This document shows positions 54,694 to 63,869 of a stretch of 64,000 nucleotides of DNA, one piece after another. The notes below the pieces were generated by a model. It searched no databases. It was given only the letters and a program-made list of their open reading frames with translations, and was not told where the DNA came from. A program made the position numbers and the translations under genes. Origin of the DNA: Magnetococcales bacterium WMHbinv6 (lineage in GTDB: Bacteria; Pseudomonadota; Magnetococcia; Magnetococcales; Magnetaquicoccaceae); the NCBI GenBank assembly GCA_002753135.1, contig PDZV01000008.1, forward strand, positions 45,295 through 109,294, in the 5' to 3' direction. The number at the start of each line of letters is the position of its first letter. Within the stretch, counting starts at the first letter, position 1.

Positions 54694-55239
54694 ATGAACT
54701 ACTCGGAAATTCTCCACACCCTGCAAACGGCCTCTCCTTTCGATCTCTACCGCTTGCAGGCAGGCATCAGCACCCTGCTGCAACGACCGGAGGCCATGCA
54801 AGCGATTAAACGGGCCGTCCATGCGGGCATGGAGGTCACCTACTTCCATGAACGGGAAAATGGCCTGCGCGAGGCGGTAATCCAGGAGGTGCGACGCAGT
54901 TCGGTGGTTCTGCTCGACAAAAAAGATGGGCAGAGCTGGGTCGTTCCCCTTTATGCCCTCAACGTGCAGGGGGTCGCCACCACCATCCATCCCCGCGCAG
55001 GGGATAACAAACTCAATAAAAACAACCTCCAGGTTGGTGATTCGGTCGGTTTTCGTGACCGTGGCAACCGGGAATGGTACGGCAGCGTCGCACAACTCAA
55101 TCCCCGCACCGCCACCGTTCTGACCACCATGGGTACCCGCTGGCGGGTGGATTATGGCCTGCTGTTCAAGGTGATGGAGAGCCAGGCAAGCCAGGAGAGC
55201 AACGCCGAACTGCTCGAAGGACAGATTGTCTGCGAATAA
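54694..55239 (+). CDS. Unrecognised 181-residue protein
   Basis: A soluble protein with a helical N-terminus (YSEILHTLQTASPFDLYRLQ) and a beta-rich C-terminal half (EVTYFHERENGLREAVIQEV, WVVPLYALNVQGVATTIHP, VGFRDRGNREWYGSVAQLN). The last part looks like a small beta-barrel, perhaps SH3-like. No name recognised. It starts six bases after the 84-residue gene and ends 32 bp before a convergent small gene. Confidence 0.7.
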   Translation: MNYSEILHTLQTASPFDLYRLQAGISTLLQRPEAMQAIKRAVHAGMEVTYFHERENGLREAVIQEVRRSSVVLLDKKDGQSWVVPLYALNVQGVATTIHPRAGDNKLNKNNLQVGDSVGFRDRGNREWYGSVAQLNPRTATVLTTMGTRWRVDYGLLFKVMESQASQESNAELLEGQIVCE

Positions 55240-55271
55240 CCGTACCCGCCAGCCCCTTGCACAACTGCTGA

Positions 55272-55469
55272 TCAGCGAATGGTCTGCGCCTTTTCCAACG
55301 CCCGCAGCAGGTGCGCCTTGGCGGCGTTGAGTTTGGCGCGCAGCGTGGCCCCGTCTTGAAACTCCCCTCGGGCATCCAGCGCCTGCTCATTGAAATAATC
55401 CAGAATCTGCCTGGCCTTGACCACTTGGTCAATGATTTCACCGGCCAATTTACCCGGAGTTTTTGCCAT
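55272..55469 (-). CDS. Unrecognised 65-residue helical protein
   Basis: A small two-helix protein starting MAKTPGKLAGEIIDQVVKAR, with an ATG at 55469 behind GGAAGGAAGAAAAATT. Longer readings overlap the ABC permease gene upstream. Located 26 bp after ybbP, so it is probably the third gene of that transcript. No family recognised. Confidence 0.65.
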   Translation of the reverse strand: MAKTPGKLAGEIIDQVVKARQILDYFNEQALDARGEFQDGATLRAKLNAAKAHLLRALEKAQTIR

Positions 55470-55495
55470 AATTTTTCTTCCTTCCGCCGCAAACT

Positions 55496-58048
55496 TTATC
55501 CCTCCGCTGTGCGGAGAACCCGCATCACCGGTTGTTGCAAATGGTGCAGAGAGGCCAGCCATCCGGCAAGAAAAATCACCCCACCACCGCCCACGCCGGC
55601 CAATACCGTCGGCAGCCAATCCAGCACCGCCACCTCGTTGAACAGACCGCGCACCACCAATACCGTCAACAGGTAACCGATCCCGACAGCCATCCCGGTT
55701 GCCACCAGGGCGATGATGGCCATTTCGGCAGCCAGAATGCGGGCGAGTTCCGCCGACGTGGCACCGATCAGACGATAGATGGCCATTTCGCGGATGCGTC
55801 GCCGCCGCGAGGCGGTGACCTGCACCCCCAACAACAGCACGCCAGCCAACACCGCCACCACGCCCAAAGCCTGGGCAGCCGTCGCCACCTGTTGCAACAA
55901 TCCCTGCATGGTGGTCAACACCTGACGGGTGGCCACAGCGGTGACATTGGGCAACTGCCGGTTGACCTCTGCCAACAAATGCTCCTCCTGGCCCGCCTCA
56001 GCTGCCACCGTCGCCAGCCAGGCGTATGGCAAATCTTGCAACACCGCCGGGGAAAACAGCACAAAAAAGTTCAGCCCGAAATCGGACCAGCGCACAGCAC
56101 GCAGATTGCGGATTTTTGCCGCAACTGTCACCCCCTGCACGGTAAAGGCGATGCTATCGCCCAACTGCCAGCCCATCTCTTTGGCCAACTCCACTTCGAC
56201 GCTGGCTTCGCGGGCGTCGGCATGACTCCACCACTGGCCAGACAACAGGCGGTTGCCGAGGGGCATCTGTTCGGCAAAGGTCAACACATACTCCCGCGCC
56301 TGACGCCAGGTACGGCTTTGATCGGGATCTTCCTCAATGGCCAGAGGATTGTCATGCTGCAACCGTCCGCGCACGGTGGGAAACATGCGCACCGACTCCT
56401 CCTGCGGCAAGGCATACCGGCGCGCCAACTGCCGAAACGGTTCGACCTGATCCGGCTGCAGATCGATGAAAAAAAAGCTGGGAATACGCTGCGGCAGTCG
56501 GTTGATCAACTGCTGATTGAGGTTGTTTTCCAGAAACAGCACCGCATCGACCAACCCCAGGGCGATGGCAAGGGCCATCAGCACCAGCGCTTGCCGTTCA
56601 CCACGCCGCAACAGCGCCTGACAGGCCAGACGCCAGGGCAACGGACCGTGCGGCCAGCGCCGCAACAACCACAACACTCCCTGGGCCGACAACCAGGCCA
56701 CGGCCAGGGTTGCGCCAAGCCCCAAGGCAAAGAGCCAACCGGCCCGTTTTTCTCCCGACCAAACGCCGATGGCCACGGCCAGTGCTGTCACCAGCAGCAG
56801 CAACAGGCCCCAACTCAGCAGATGGCGTTCCGGGGGATGGCGCAGCGCATCGCTGCCAGCCGAGACCTGGAACAGGGCCGCCGGAGAGAGACGGCGGCTC
56901 CACAACAGCGGTGCCAACACACACAGCAGGCTGAACAACAGGCCAAAAGCGGCCCCGGCCACTGCCAAACCAAGAGAGGGACGATAACCCACCTCAGCAG
57001 GCAACAACTCTGGCATCAGATAGGGCATCAAAGCGGGCAAAGCGCTGCCAAGCAAAGCCCCACTCAGAGAGGCTGGCCAGCTCATGGCCAGCGTGGCGGC
57101 AAGCACCTGGCCACTGACCTGGCGGTGATCCGCCCCCAGCAATTTGAGAATGGCAATGTTGCGGCGATTTTCCCGAATCCAGGCGCTCAAGGCGGTAGCG
57201 ATGGCCAAGCCGCTCAGCAACAGCGTCAACAGGGCGGTCATACCCAGAAAGAGGGTGAAACGACGCACAAAACGACGTACCGACGGTTGACTCTGCTCCG
57301 GGGTGAACAGGCGAATACCCTGCTGCAGCGCCAGCGCCCGCACCCCATGCGCCACCTCTGCGGCCTGCTCTCCTGCCGCCAAGGCCACACCCACCACCTG
57401 AGTGACCCGGCTGCCCTTTTGCAACAGCCCGGTTGCCGCCACCCGATGCAGAGGCATCAGAATGCGTGGCCCGAGACGAAACAGGCGGGTAATACGATCC
57501 GGTTCCACCGCCAGCACGCCGCGAATGGTAAAACGGGCCTCGCCCAGCTCAATGGCATCACCGACATGGAGATCCAGACGCTGCAACAGACCGGCCTCCA
57601 CCACCACCCCATCCTCCTGCAGGGCCGCTTGCAACGCCCCCTCTTGTTCCAGCAACAGCTGCCCGCGCAAAGGATAGGCCTCGTCCACCGCTTTGACCTC
57701 GACCAGCAACGAACGATCGCTCTCGGCCACCCGCAGCATGGCAGCAAACTCCAGACCGGGCGAAAAACGGCGTCCCGGCCCCGCCAGATGGTGCTGAGCA
57801 AACTGCAACAGGGCGGTGGGTATCCCGCTGCCCTCTTCTGCTGCGGGCAACGGCCAACTGGCCTGCAGACGCAGATCGGCCCCCAGCAACTGGCGGGCAT
57901 TGATCTCCATCGCCTGCCGCAACAGAATGGCCGTGGCTGCCACCGCCACCAGCACGGTAACACACAACAAAATTGAGGCCGCCACATAACGGGCATTGCT
58001 CCGGCTGGCGGTCAATGGCAACATCCCGCTGACAAAGGGCCATCTCAT
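55496..58048 (-). CDS. ybbP: FtsX-family ABC transporter permease (YbbP-like)
   Basis: An 850-residue permease with two FtsX/MacB-type halves, each with an extracytoplasmic domain and core membrane helices: N-terminal helix (about 15-42), a middle group near 270-460 (MTALLTLLLSGLAIATALSAWI, WGLLLLLVTALAVAIGVW) and a C-terminal group from about 710 (ALGVVAVLAGVLLLGVQVT, VLAGVGGGGVIFLAGWLA). With YbbA it forms an exporter-like complex next to tesA, as in Escherichia coli. The substrate is unknown. The ATG overlaps the ybbA stop (ATGA). Confidence 0.93.
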   Translation of the reverse strand: MRWPFVSGMLPLTASRSNARYVAASILLCVTVLVAVAATAILLRQAMEINARQLLGADLRLQASWPLPAAEEGSGIPTALLQFAQHHLAGPGRRFSPGLEFAAMLRVAESDRSLLVEVKAVDEAYPLRGQLLLEQEGALQAALQEDGVVVEAGLLQRLDLHVGDAIELGEARFTIRGVLAVEPDRITRLFRLGPRILMPLHRVAATGLLQKGSRVTQVVGVALAAGEQAAEVAHGVRALALQQGIRLFTPEQSQPSVRRFVRRFTLFLGMTALLTLLLSGLAIATALSAWIRENRRNIAILKLLGADHRQVSGQVLAATLAMSWPASLSGALLGSALPALMPYLMPELLPAEVGYRPSLGLAVAGAAFGLLFSLLCVLAPLLWSRRLSPAALFQVSAGSDALRHPPERHLLSWGLLLLLVTALAVAIGVWSGEKRAGWLFALGLGATLAVAWLSAQGVLWLLRRWPHGPLPWRLACQALLRRGERQALVLMALAIALGLVDAVLFLENNLNQQLINRLPQRIPSFFFIDLQPDQVEPFRQLARRYALPQEESVRMFPTVRGRLQHDNPLAIEEDPDQSRTWRQAREYVLTFAEQMPLGNRLLSGQWWSHADAREASVEVELAKEMGWQLGDSIAFTVQGVTVAAKIRNLRAVRWSDFGLNFFVLFSPAVLQDLPYAWLATVAAEAGQEEHLLAEVNRQLPNVTAVATRQVLTTMQGLLQQVATAAQALGVVAVLAGVLLLGVQVTASRRRRIREMAIYRLIGATSAELARILAAEMAIIALVATGMAVGIGYLLTVLVVRGLFNEVAVLDWLPTVLAGVGGGGVIFLAGWLASLHHLQQPVMRVLRTAEG

Positions 58049-58710
58049 GCGGTTGGCTCCAGTCGACCATCCAGCAGGGTCAACGAACGATCTGCCCGGC
58101 TGGCCAGTTGCGGGTCATGGGTCACCAGAAACAGCGTGGAGTGCCACTGTGCGGCACAGGCAAACAGCAGGTCGATAATGTGTCGGCTGGTCTGCTGATC
58201 CAGATTGCCGGTGGGTTCGTCGGCCAGAATCAGGGCGGGACGATGCACGAACGCCCGGGCGATGGCCACCCGTTGTTGCTCACCCCCGGAGAGTTCAGCG
58301 GGACGGTGTTGGCTGCGATGGGCCAGGCCGACCTGTTCGAGCAGCTGCATCGCCTGTTGCCGCCCCTCTCCCTGACCGGCCAGTTGCAGCGGCAAGGCGA
58401 CATTTTCCCAGGCGTTCAAGGTCGGCAACAGATGAAACTCCTGAAAGACCACGCCCAGCCGCTGTCGGCGAAAACGGGCCAGTTCCGCCTCGGAGAGGGT
58501 GTGCAACGCGACGCCATCCAGGCAGATGCGCCCCTGGTCAGGCCGTTCCACCCCGGCCAGCAGGGCCAGCAGGGTACTCTTGCCACTGCCAGAGGGACCC
58601 AACAGACTGACCGCCTGTTCGCGTGGCACATGCAAAGAGATCTCTTGCAACAGGGTCAAACGACGGCCAGCATGGGCTACAGAATAAGAAACCTTGTCGA
58701 GGTGAATCAT
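58045..58710 (-). CDS. ybbA: ABC transporter ATP-binding protein (YbbA-like)
   Basis: A 221-residue LolD/MacB-type ATPase: Walker [11 protein letters not shown]-loop [17 protein letters not shown], signature [14 protein letters not shown], Walker [13 protein letters not shown] and switch VTHD. It energises the permease encoded next. The ATG at 58710 gives the family start [10 protein letters not shown]; an earlier TTG at 58734 is less likely. Its start codon overlaps that of the divergent tesA. Confidence 0.95.
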   Translation of the reverse strand: MIHLDKVSYSVAHAGRRLTLLQEISLHVPREQAVSLLGPSGSGKSTLLALLAGVERPDQGRICLDGVALHTLSEAELARFRRQRLGVVFQEFHLLPTLNAWENVALPLQLAGQGEGRQQAMQLLEQVGLAHRSQHRPAELSGGEQQRVAIARAFVHRPALILADEPTGNLDQQTSRHIIDLLFACAAQWHSTLFLVTHDPQLASRADRSLTLLDGRLEPTA

Positions 58711-59380
58711 GAATGGGACAATTCCTGTCTGCAACGGTGCTGGGCGACCCTTTAAGCAGGTGACCGCCTACCACCGGATACTGTTTCTGTTATGGGGGTT
58801 ATGGATGCTTGTCGTTCCCCAAGCTGCCGGGGCCGATGCCCGGATACTCTGTCTGGGCGACAGTTTGACCGCCGGACACGGTGTGGCTGCCGGTGCCGAT
58901 TTTCCCTCCCTGCTGCAGCAGCGGCTGCGCGAACAGGGTTTTGCCCATACGGTGATCAATGCAGGCATCTCCGGCGACACCACTGCGGGCGGTCTGCGCC
59001 GTCTGGAGTGGCTGCTGCGGCAAAAACCGACCATTGCCATCGTCGCCCTGGGGGCCAATGATGGGTTGCGCGGTCTTGGCACGCAAGAGATGAAAGAAAA
59101 TTTGTCCGCAATTGTGCAACGCCTGAAGCAGGCCGGGGTACGCCCGCTGTTGGCCGGCATGCGTGTGCCTCCCAACTACGGGCGTCGCTACAGCGAACAG
59201 TTTGCCGCCGTTTTCCAACAACTGGCCGAGGAACAGCAGATTCCCTTGCTGCCCTTTTTGCTGGAAGGGGTGGCTGGTGAAGCCGAGTTGAATTTTGCAG
59301 ATGGCATCCATCCCAACGCCGCCGGGTATCGCCGGGTGGCAGAGAGTGTCTGGACGGCCCTGCAGCCGCTGTTGCCATGA
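58709..59380 (+). CDS. tesA: Multifunctional acyl-CoA thioesterase/lysophospholipase (TesA-like GDSL)
   Basis: A 223-residue SGNH/GDSL hydrolase with an N-terminal export helix (about 25-42). Block I is LCLGDSLTAGHGV with the catalytic Ser, block II INAGISGDTTAGG, block III LGANDGLRGL, and block V ADGIHPNAAGYRR with catalytic Asp and His. It hydrolyses acyl thioesters and esters in the periplasm. GAGGTGAATC precedes the ATG. The adjacent divergent ybbA-ybbP order is the same as in Escherichia coli. Its stop overlaps the next gene by four bases. Confidence 0.94.
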   Translation: MNGTIPVCNGAGRPFKQVTAYHRILFLLWGLWMLVVPQAAGADARILCLGDSLTAGHGVAAGADFPSLLQQRLREQGFAHTVINAGISGDTTAGGLRRLEWLLRQKPTIAIVALGANDGLRGLGTQEMKENLSAIVQRLKQAGVRPLLAGMRVPPNYGRRYSEQFAAVFQQLAEEQQIPLLPFLLEGVAGEAELNFADGIHPNAAGYRRVAESVWTALQPLLP

Positions 59381-59682
59381 ATTTGTCCCGTTTTCGTTTT
59401 AAATCAAGGCTCTTTTTTTATGTCAATCCCCCGCAGCGCTTGGGCCTCATCCCCTTTCTGAAACGGCAACTGCTCGGCCTGGCCAGTTTAATTGCCGGCA
59501 TCATTCTGGCGTTTCCCGGGGTCCCCGGCCCTGGTTTTGTCTTTATTGCCCTGGCTTTTTTGTTGCTGGATTTTCCTGGCAAAGCCTCTCTGCTCGCCTC
59601 TCTCCGCCACCGGCGCTGGTTTCGCATTGCCCGGGTCATCATCCACAGACAATTGAATATTCTCCTGATTCTGCCCAAATGA
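59377..59682 (+). CDS. PGPGW-type small membrane protein
   Basis: A 101-residue protein with two close hydrophobic segments (about 31-50 and 52-65) around VPGPGF, the hallmark of the PGPGW family, flanked by basic residues. Function unknown. The start overlaps the tesA stop (ATGA), so it is translationally coupled. A His/Arg-rich C-terminus (LRHRRWFRIARVIIHRQ) faces the cytoplasm by the positive-inside rule. Confidence 0.8.
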   Translation: MNLSRFRFKSRLFFYVNPPQRLGLIPFLKRQLLGLASLIAGIILAFPGVPGPGFVFIALAFLLLDFPGKASLLASLRHRRWFRIARVIIHRQLNILLILPK

Positions 59683-59764
59683 TTTATTAAATTTGCGGTA
59701 GCGTGGTCGCACTTCTTTATGCTAGGATAGAGTAAACGTTATTTTATCCGACAAGGAAGCTCCC

Positions 59765-60592
59765 ATGTCGCTACCCATCAAACAGATCGCCTCGCACGAC
59801 GGGCGCTTCAGCAATCGGTCAGCCAGTGCGCTGCCGGTACGGGAGCATGTCGTCGATCCGGATCTGGCGGCAGCGCATGAGGATTTTTTTGAACATTTCA
59901 CCTCCCTGCCGCAGATGACCGAGGTGCGCAAAAAAAACCAACTGTTGCGCGACGCCAACGACGCCGTCTCCCTGACCCAGATTGCCGATGAAGCGCTGGA
60001 TAGCACGTTGGCCGCCCTGTTCCGCATTCGTTCACTCTGCCAACCGGAGCAGGCGGCTGTGGTGCGGCAGTTTAGCGAACGGTTTACCGAGCAGTTGCAG
60101 TTGACCGAGGACATCTGGCGCATTGCCCAGCAGACCCACTACAATCAGCAACCTTTGCTGACCGGCCAGGTCAGGGAACAACGCTATCCAGCCGGAGAAG
60201 AGGCCAAACATCTTCTGCCGATCACCATCGACAACGTGGCGCAGATGGCCCTTGATCTGCAGCGTGATTTGGGCCGTGCGGTCCAGCAGCAGGCTCCTGC
60301 CGGAGAGTTGGCCATTGCCAGCGCCCAGTGGCAACGGGTTGATCAGGATCTGCAAGCGGTCAACCGCCTGCGCCACGAGTTGGACGGCCTGCAGACCCGC
60401 TTCATCACCGCGCTGGCCCATCTGCACCGTCTGCGCGACGCCACCGATGAACAGACCCTGCAACTTTCCGCCGCCGACATCGCCCAGGAACAGGCCGACA
60501 TCGCCCGCAACGCCATCCGCCAACAGGGTGAGCAATCGGTACCGGTGCAGGCCAATCAGGAGGCGCAACTGACCATGCGGTTGTTGCAATAA
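59765..60592 (+). CDS. Flagellin-like protein
   Basis: A 275-residue protein with divergent flagellin/FlgL signatures: KKNQLLRDANDAVSLTQIADEA resembles the N-terminal core of flagellin (normally NDAISLAQTAEGAL), FTEQLQLTEDIWRIAQQT resembles the following helix with its -FNGQ-LL loop (YNQQPLL here), and the tail ARNAIRQQGEQSVPVQANQE matches the flagellin C-terminus. The first 60 residues differ, so the D0 N-terminal helix is not evident. It may be a minor filament, hook-junction or unusual structural protein. AAGGAAGC lies before the ATG, and a strong terminator follows. Confidence 0.75.
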   Translation: MSLPIKQIASHDGRFSNRSASALPVREHVVDPDLAAAHEDFFEHFTSLPQMTEVRKKNQLLRDANDAVSLTQIADEALDSTLAALFRIRSLCQPEQAAVVRQFSERFTEQLQLTEDIWRIAQQTHYNQQPLLTGQVREQRYPAGEEAKHLLPITIDNVAQMALDLQRDLGRAVQQQAPAGELAIASAQWQRVDQDLQAVNRLRHELDGLQTRFITALAHLHRLRDATDEQTLQLSAADIAQEQADIARNAIRQQGEQSVPVQANQEAQLTMRLLQ

Positions 60593-60754
60593 TCGTTTTT
60601 TGCAGTCAACTTCAGCCCATGGCAGCCGTAACGTTTGATACCCAGACGCACAGAACTGGCGGTGATCAGATGGAATGTTGGGCAGATGGCCGGTGTTCTG
60701 GCCTTGATCCTGCGCTCTTTTTTCCCGCACTGATGCCGATCCACCCCACAAACA

Positions 60755-60792
60755 AAAAAAGCTGCCAGGACAGCTCACCTGGCAGCTTTTTT
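60755..60792. terminator. Bidirectional rho-independent terminator
   Basis: AAAAAAGCTGCCAGG (60755-60769) pairs perfectly with CCTGGCAGCTTTTTT (60778-60792) around an 8-base loop. The T runs on both strands let it end the flagellin-like gene (+) and the coiled-coil gene (-). Confidence 0.95.
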
Positions 60793-60814
60793 CTGATTCT
60801 GTAAAAACGGGCAA

Positions 60815-61396
60815 TCAGTCGTTAACCACCCGCACAAAGACAATTTTGTTGACAATTTCCCGGTGTTTCCACAACCGATCAATCTGGCTCAAGGTGACGG
60901 TGATGCGTTGCCGGGCGTCGGTGAGATTTTGTGCGGCTTTGTGGATTTGTTGGTTCAACCAGTTGATCCGCTCCTGACGGTCGCTGATGCCGGTCTCCCG
61001 CTCACGTTTGATCTGCAGATACAACTGCCGCTCACCCTCCAGGTTGACCAACGGATCGGTTACACCGATGGATTGCACGCGGCGATACCGTTCGCTGGCT
61101 TCGGCCAACGGTCTGCGGTAGCTTTTCAGATCGGCTTCGGCGTTTTGCAACTGGTCGAGCAGATCGGCCATCACCTCTTCGGCACGACTGCGGTCGCCGA
61201 GTTGCACCTCGCGCAGGCTGTCCAGCTCTTGCAATTGACTGTTGAGCGTATCGATCTGTTCGAGCTGCTCGGCCTGAGTCTCCGGATACCAGTTGGCCAA
61301 ACGGGCTTGCGCCGGGGCGGCCACCAAGGCTGCCGCACAGCTTGCCAACAGGGCAAACATTACCTTTTTCCGCAACGTACGAGTCTTTTGCAACAT
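60815..61396 (-). CDS. Exported coiled-coil protein of unknown function
   Basis: A 193-residue protein with a signal peptide (VMFALLASCAAALVAAPAQA) and a mature part that is almost wholly coiled coil (EQLEQIDTLNSQLQELDSLR, IKRERETGISDRQERINWLN). GGAGG lies five bases before the ATG. It stands between the flagellin-like gene and fliQ, so a periplasmic flagellar role is possible but not shown. No family recognised. Confidence 0.75.
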   Translation of the reverse strand: MLQKTRTLRKKVMFALLASCAAALVAAPAQARLANWYPETQAEQLEQIDTLNSQLQELDSLREVQLGDRSRAEEVMADLLDQLQNAEADLKSYRRPLAEASERYRRVQSIGVTDPLVNLEGERQLYLQIKRERETGISDRQERINWLNQQIHKAAQNLTDARQRITVTLSQIDRLWKHREIVNKIVFVRVVND

Positions 61397-61661
61397 ACTT
61401 TCCTCCTGGTCGATTCAGCCAGACAGCGCCCCACAGCACCGCAGGGTAGCGGCAGCACCACGCCGTGTAAAGAGTCCCTGTGCTATAGATCGGCAGATTG
61501 CCGACAAAAGATAACCAAATTTTCTTGCCAGCTTTTTTTTCTGTACCTCACCTTTTCTCGGTGAACTCCAGCGCTGGTTGCGTTAAAATTCGCAGCAGGG
61601 AAGCTCTGCTCCCGGCGGATTGACTCCGCAAACGGAAAATCCAGATAACAAGGAGTGCAAC

Positions 61662-61931
61662 ATGCCGGTAGAAACTGTCGTGGGTTTGGTGACCGATGCG
61701 GTGCAGGTGGCCCTGTTGATCTCGGCCCCCATGTTGCTGACCGCCCTGATCGTCGGTATCCTGATCTCCCTGTTTCAGTCGGTCACCCAAATTCAGGAGA
61801 TGACCCTGACCTTCATCCCGAAAATTCTTGCCACCTTTCTGGCCCTGATCATCACCTTGCCGTGGATGATTCAAACCTTGATGGACTATTTCAACCGTCT
61901 CTTTTTTGCCATTCCGGCGGTTTTGCGCTGA
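61662..61931 (+). CDS. fliQ: Flagellar export apparatus protein FliQ
   Basis: An 89-residue two-helix membrane protein of the type III export gate. It starts PVETVVGLVTDAVQVALLIS and continues ISLFQSVTQIQEMTLTFIPK, the FliQ hallmark. The ATG at 61662 follows AAGGAG; a longer frame from 61620 adds a leader without support. The usual fliP is absent upstream; fliR begins 19 bp after. Confidence 0.96.
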   Translation: MPVETVVGLVTDAVQVALLISAPMLLTALIVGILISLFQSVTQIQEMTLTFIPKILATFLALIITLPWMIQTLMDYFNRLFFAIPAVLR

Positions 61932-61950
61932 ACGGCCTGCGGAGCAGCGC

Positions 61951-62742
61951 ATGGACCCGTTGGCCTTAATGGATTTTCTCGGCTTCCGCATCGGTGAGGT
62001 GGAACGGATGCTGCTGATCATGATCCGCATCTCTGGCCTGTTTCTGACTGCCCCCTTTTTCTCTCGTACCGCCGGACCAAGCCGCAGCAAGGCAATGCTG
62101 ATTATTCTGCTGACCGTCGTCATCTACCCGCTGGTCGGCCCCTGGCCGCACGAAGGGGAGGGCAACCTCTGGCGTATCTTTCAGGCGGCGATCACCGAAA
62201 TGGCCATCGGAGCCATCATCGGCATGATGATCCACTGGATACTCTTTGCCACCCAGGTTGCAGGCAGCCTGATGGGTTTTCAGATGGGACTCTCGATGGC
62301 CATGGTGATGGATCCCACCTCCGGCCTGCAGGAGGGGGTGTTGAGCAATCTGCTCTATCTGACCGGTTTGATGCTCTTTCTCTCTCTGGATGGCCATCAT
62401 CTGATTCTGGACGGTTTTGTCCGCTCTTTCCACTCCCTGCCCCTGGGGCATGCCCTGCCACCGGCCAACCACCTGCTGGAAGGGGCCTTGCTGGCCCTGC
62501 TCGACATGTTCAAGCTGGCTTTGCTGCTGGCTGCCCCCATCATCGCTTTCACCAAAATGCTCTACCTGGGCATGGGCTTGATCAACAAAGCCTCGCCACA
62601 AATTCAGGTCTTTTTCCTCTCCATGCCGCTGGCACAAATTATCGGCCTCTTGGTGCTGGGACTCTACCTGACCCTGGCCGGGGAGGTGCTGGTCAAGGCC
62701 ATGAACCAGGCTATCGGTACCACCTTCCTGCTGATGCGTTGA
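61951..62742 (+). CDS. fliR: Flagellar export apparatus protein FliR
   Basis: A 263-residue polytopic membrane protein of the export gate with about six hydrophobic helices. Typical segments are MIRISGLFLTAPFFSRTAGP, ATQVAGSLMGFQMGLSMAMVMDP and SMPLAQIIGLLVLGLYL. CGGAG lies six bases before the ATG. It precedes flhB by ten bases. Confidence 0.95.
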   Translation: MDPLALMDFLGFRIGEVERMLLIMIRISGLFLTAPFFSRTAGPSRSKAMLIILLTVVIYPLVGPWPHEGEGNLWRIFQAAITEMAIGAIIGMMIHWILFATQVAGSLMGFQMGLSMAMVMDPTSGLQEGVLSNLLYLTGLMLFLSLDGHHLILDGFVRSFHSLPLGHALPPANHLLEGALLALLDMFKLALLLAAPIIAFTKMLYLGMGLINKASPQIQVFFLSMPLAQIIGLLVLGLYLTLAGEVLVKAMNQAIGTTFLLMR

Positions 62743-62752
62743 CGGAGAGATC

Positions 62753-63835
62753 ATGGCCGAAGATACCGACAAGGACTCCAAAACCGAAGACCCCACCGGC
62801 AAACGACTCTCCGATGCCCGGGAAAAAGGGCAGGTGGTCAATTCCCGCGAAGTTCCAACCGCCTTTGTCTTTCTGGCAGCCTCGCTGCTCTTTTTTTTCC
62901 AGGGCAAGCAGCTGTGGCTGGATATGCAGCAACACATGCGCTTTTTTTTTGGCGGGGCCTTGCAGGAGGATATGACCATCCCCGGCCTGGTCAAACTGCT
63001 GGAAGAGACCATCAGCGCTGTACTGATCGAACTGGCCCCCTTCTTTGTCGGTTTTTTGCTGCTGGGCATCGGTGCCTCGGCCATCCAGCACGGCTTTCTG
63101 CTCTCCTGGGAACCGGTGATCCCCAGCTTTGCCAAAATCAACCCCTTGAGCGGGCTGGCCCGCATGTTTTCCACCCGTTCGCTGGTTGAGCTGATCAAAT
63201 CCACCTTGAAAATCGGCATTATCTCCTATGCCGTCTACTGGGTGATGAAGGATGATGTCGACCATCTTCTGCAGCTTTCCGCCGGTTCCGTGGAAGGGTT
63301 GGTCAGCGCCCTGGGGGAAGAGACCATGGCCATCTTGCGGGTGGTAACCGCAATTTTTCTCGCCATCGCCCTGCTCGACTATGGTTACCAGCGTTATCAC
63401 TACACCGAAGGGTTGCGGATGACCAAACAGGAGATCAAAGACGAACAGAAACAGATGGAAGGCGACCCGCTGATCAAAGGCCGCATTCGCCAGATTCAAC
63501 GGGAACTGGCCCGCCGGCGCATGATGGAAGAGGTCCCGAAAGCCGATGTGGTCATCACCAACCCGACCCACTTTGCCACCGCCCTGCTCTACAAACAGGG
63601 AGAGATGCGTGCCCCGATCGTCACCGCCAAAGGACGTGGCGAAATTGCTGCCCGTATCCGCGCCATTGCCCAGGAAAAAGGGGTGCCGATCGTCGAAAAT
63701 CCACCTCTGGCCCAAGTTCTCTACAAAGAGGTCGACCTGGGCCACCCGATTCCCCAAGAGCTGTTCAAGGCGGTTGCCGAAGTGCTGGCCTACGTCTACA
63801 ACCTGCGCCGTCACAACCCGCGCCGCTCGGCTTGA
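62753..63835 (+). CDS. flhB: Flagellar export switch protein FlhB
   Basis: A 360-residue protein with four hydrophobic helices in the N-terminal half and a cytoplasmic domain cleaving itself at Asn270-Pro271-Thr272-His273 (VITNPTHFATALLY). FlhB sets the switch from hook to filament export. The start MAEDTDKDSKTEDPTGKRL is family-normal, with GGAGAGATC before the ATG. flhA, the usual next gene, is not in the window. Confidence 0.97.
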   Translation: MAEDTDKDSKTEDPTGKRLSDAREKGQVVNSREVPTAFVFLAASLLFFFQGKQLWLDMQQHMRFFFGGALQEDMTIPGLVKLLEETISAVLIELAPFFVGFLLLGIGASAIQHGFLLSWEPVIPSFAKINPLSGLARMFSTRSLVELIKSTLKIGIISYAVYWVMKDDVDHLLQLSAGSVEGLVSALGEETMAILRVVTAIFLAIALLDYGYQRYHYTEGLRMTKQEIKDEQKQMEGDPLIKGRIRQIQRELARRRMMEEVPKADVVITNPTHFATALLYKQGEMRAPIVTAKGRGEIAARIRAIAQEKGVPIVENPPLAQVLYKEVDLGHPIPQELFKAVAEVLAYVYNLRRHNPRRSA

Positions 63836-63843
63836 GGCGCAGC

Positions 63844-63869
63844 AAAAAAAACCGCCCTCGACGGGGCGG
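63844..63869 (-). terminator. Rho-independent terminator for a minus-strand gene beyond the window
   Basis: CCGCCC (63852-63857) pairs with GGGCGG (63864-63869), and a run of eight A at 63844-63851 becomes a T run on the minus strand. It should end transcription coming from the right. The rest of the window to 64000 has no visible gene. Confidence 0.8.

Noticed and set aside
55532..57976. 814-codon plus-strand frame opposite ybbP
   Set aside because: Antisense shadow; composition is dominated by His, Gln and Arg and no family is visible, while the ybbP protein is clear.
61540..61661. Sigma-54 promoter before fliQ
   Set aside because: TTGC is present but the paired GG at the right distance is not.
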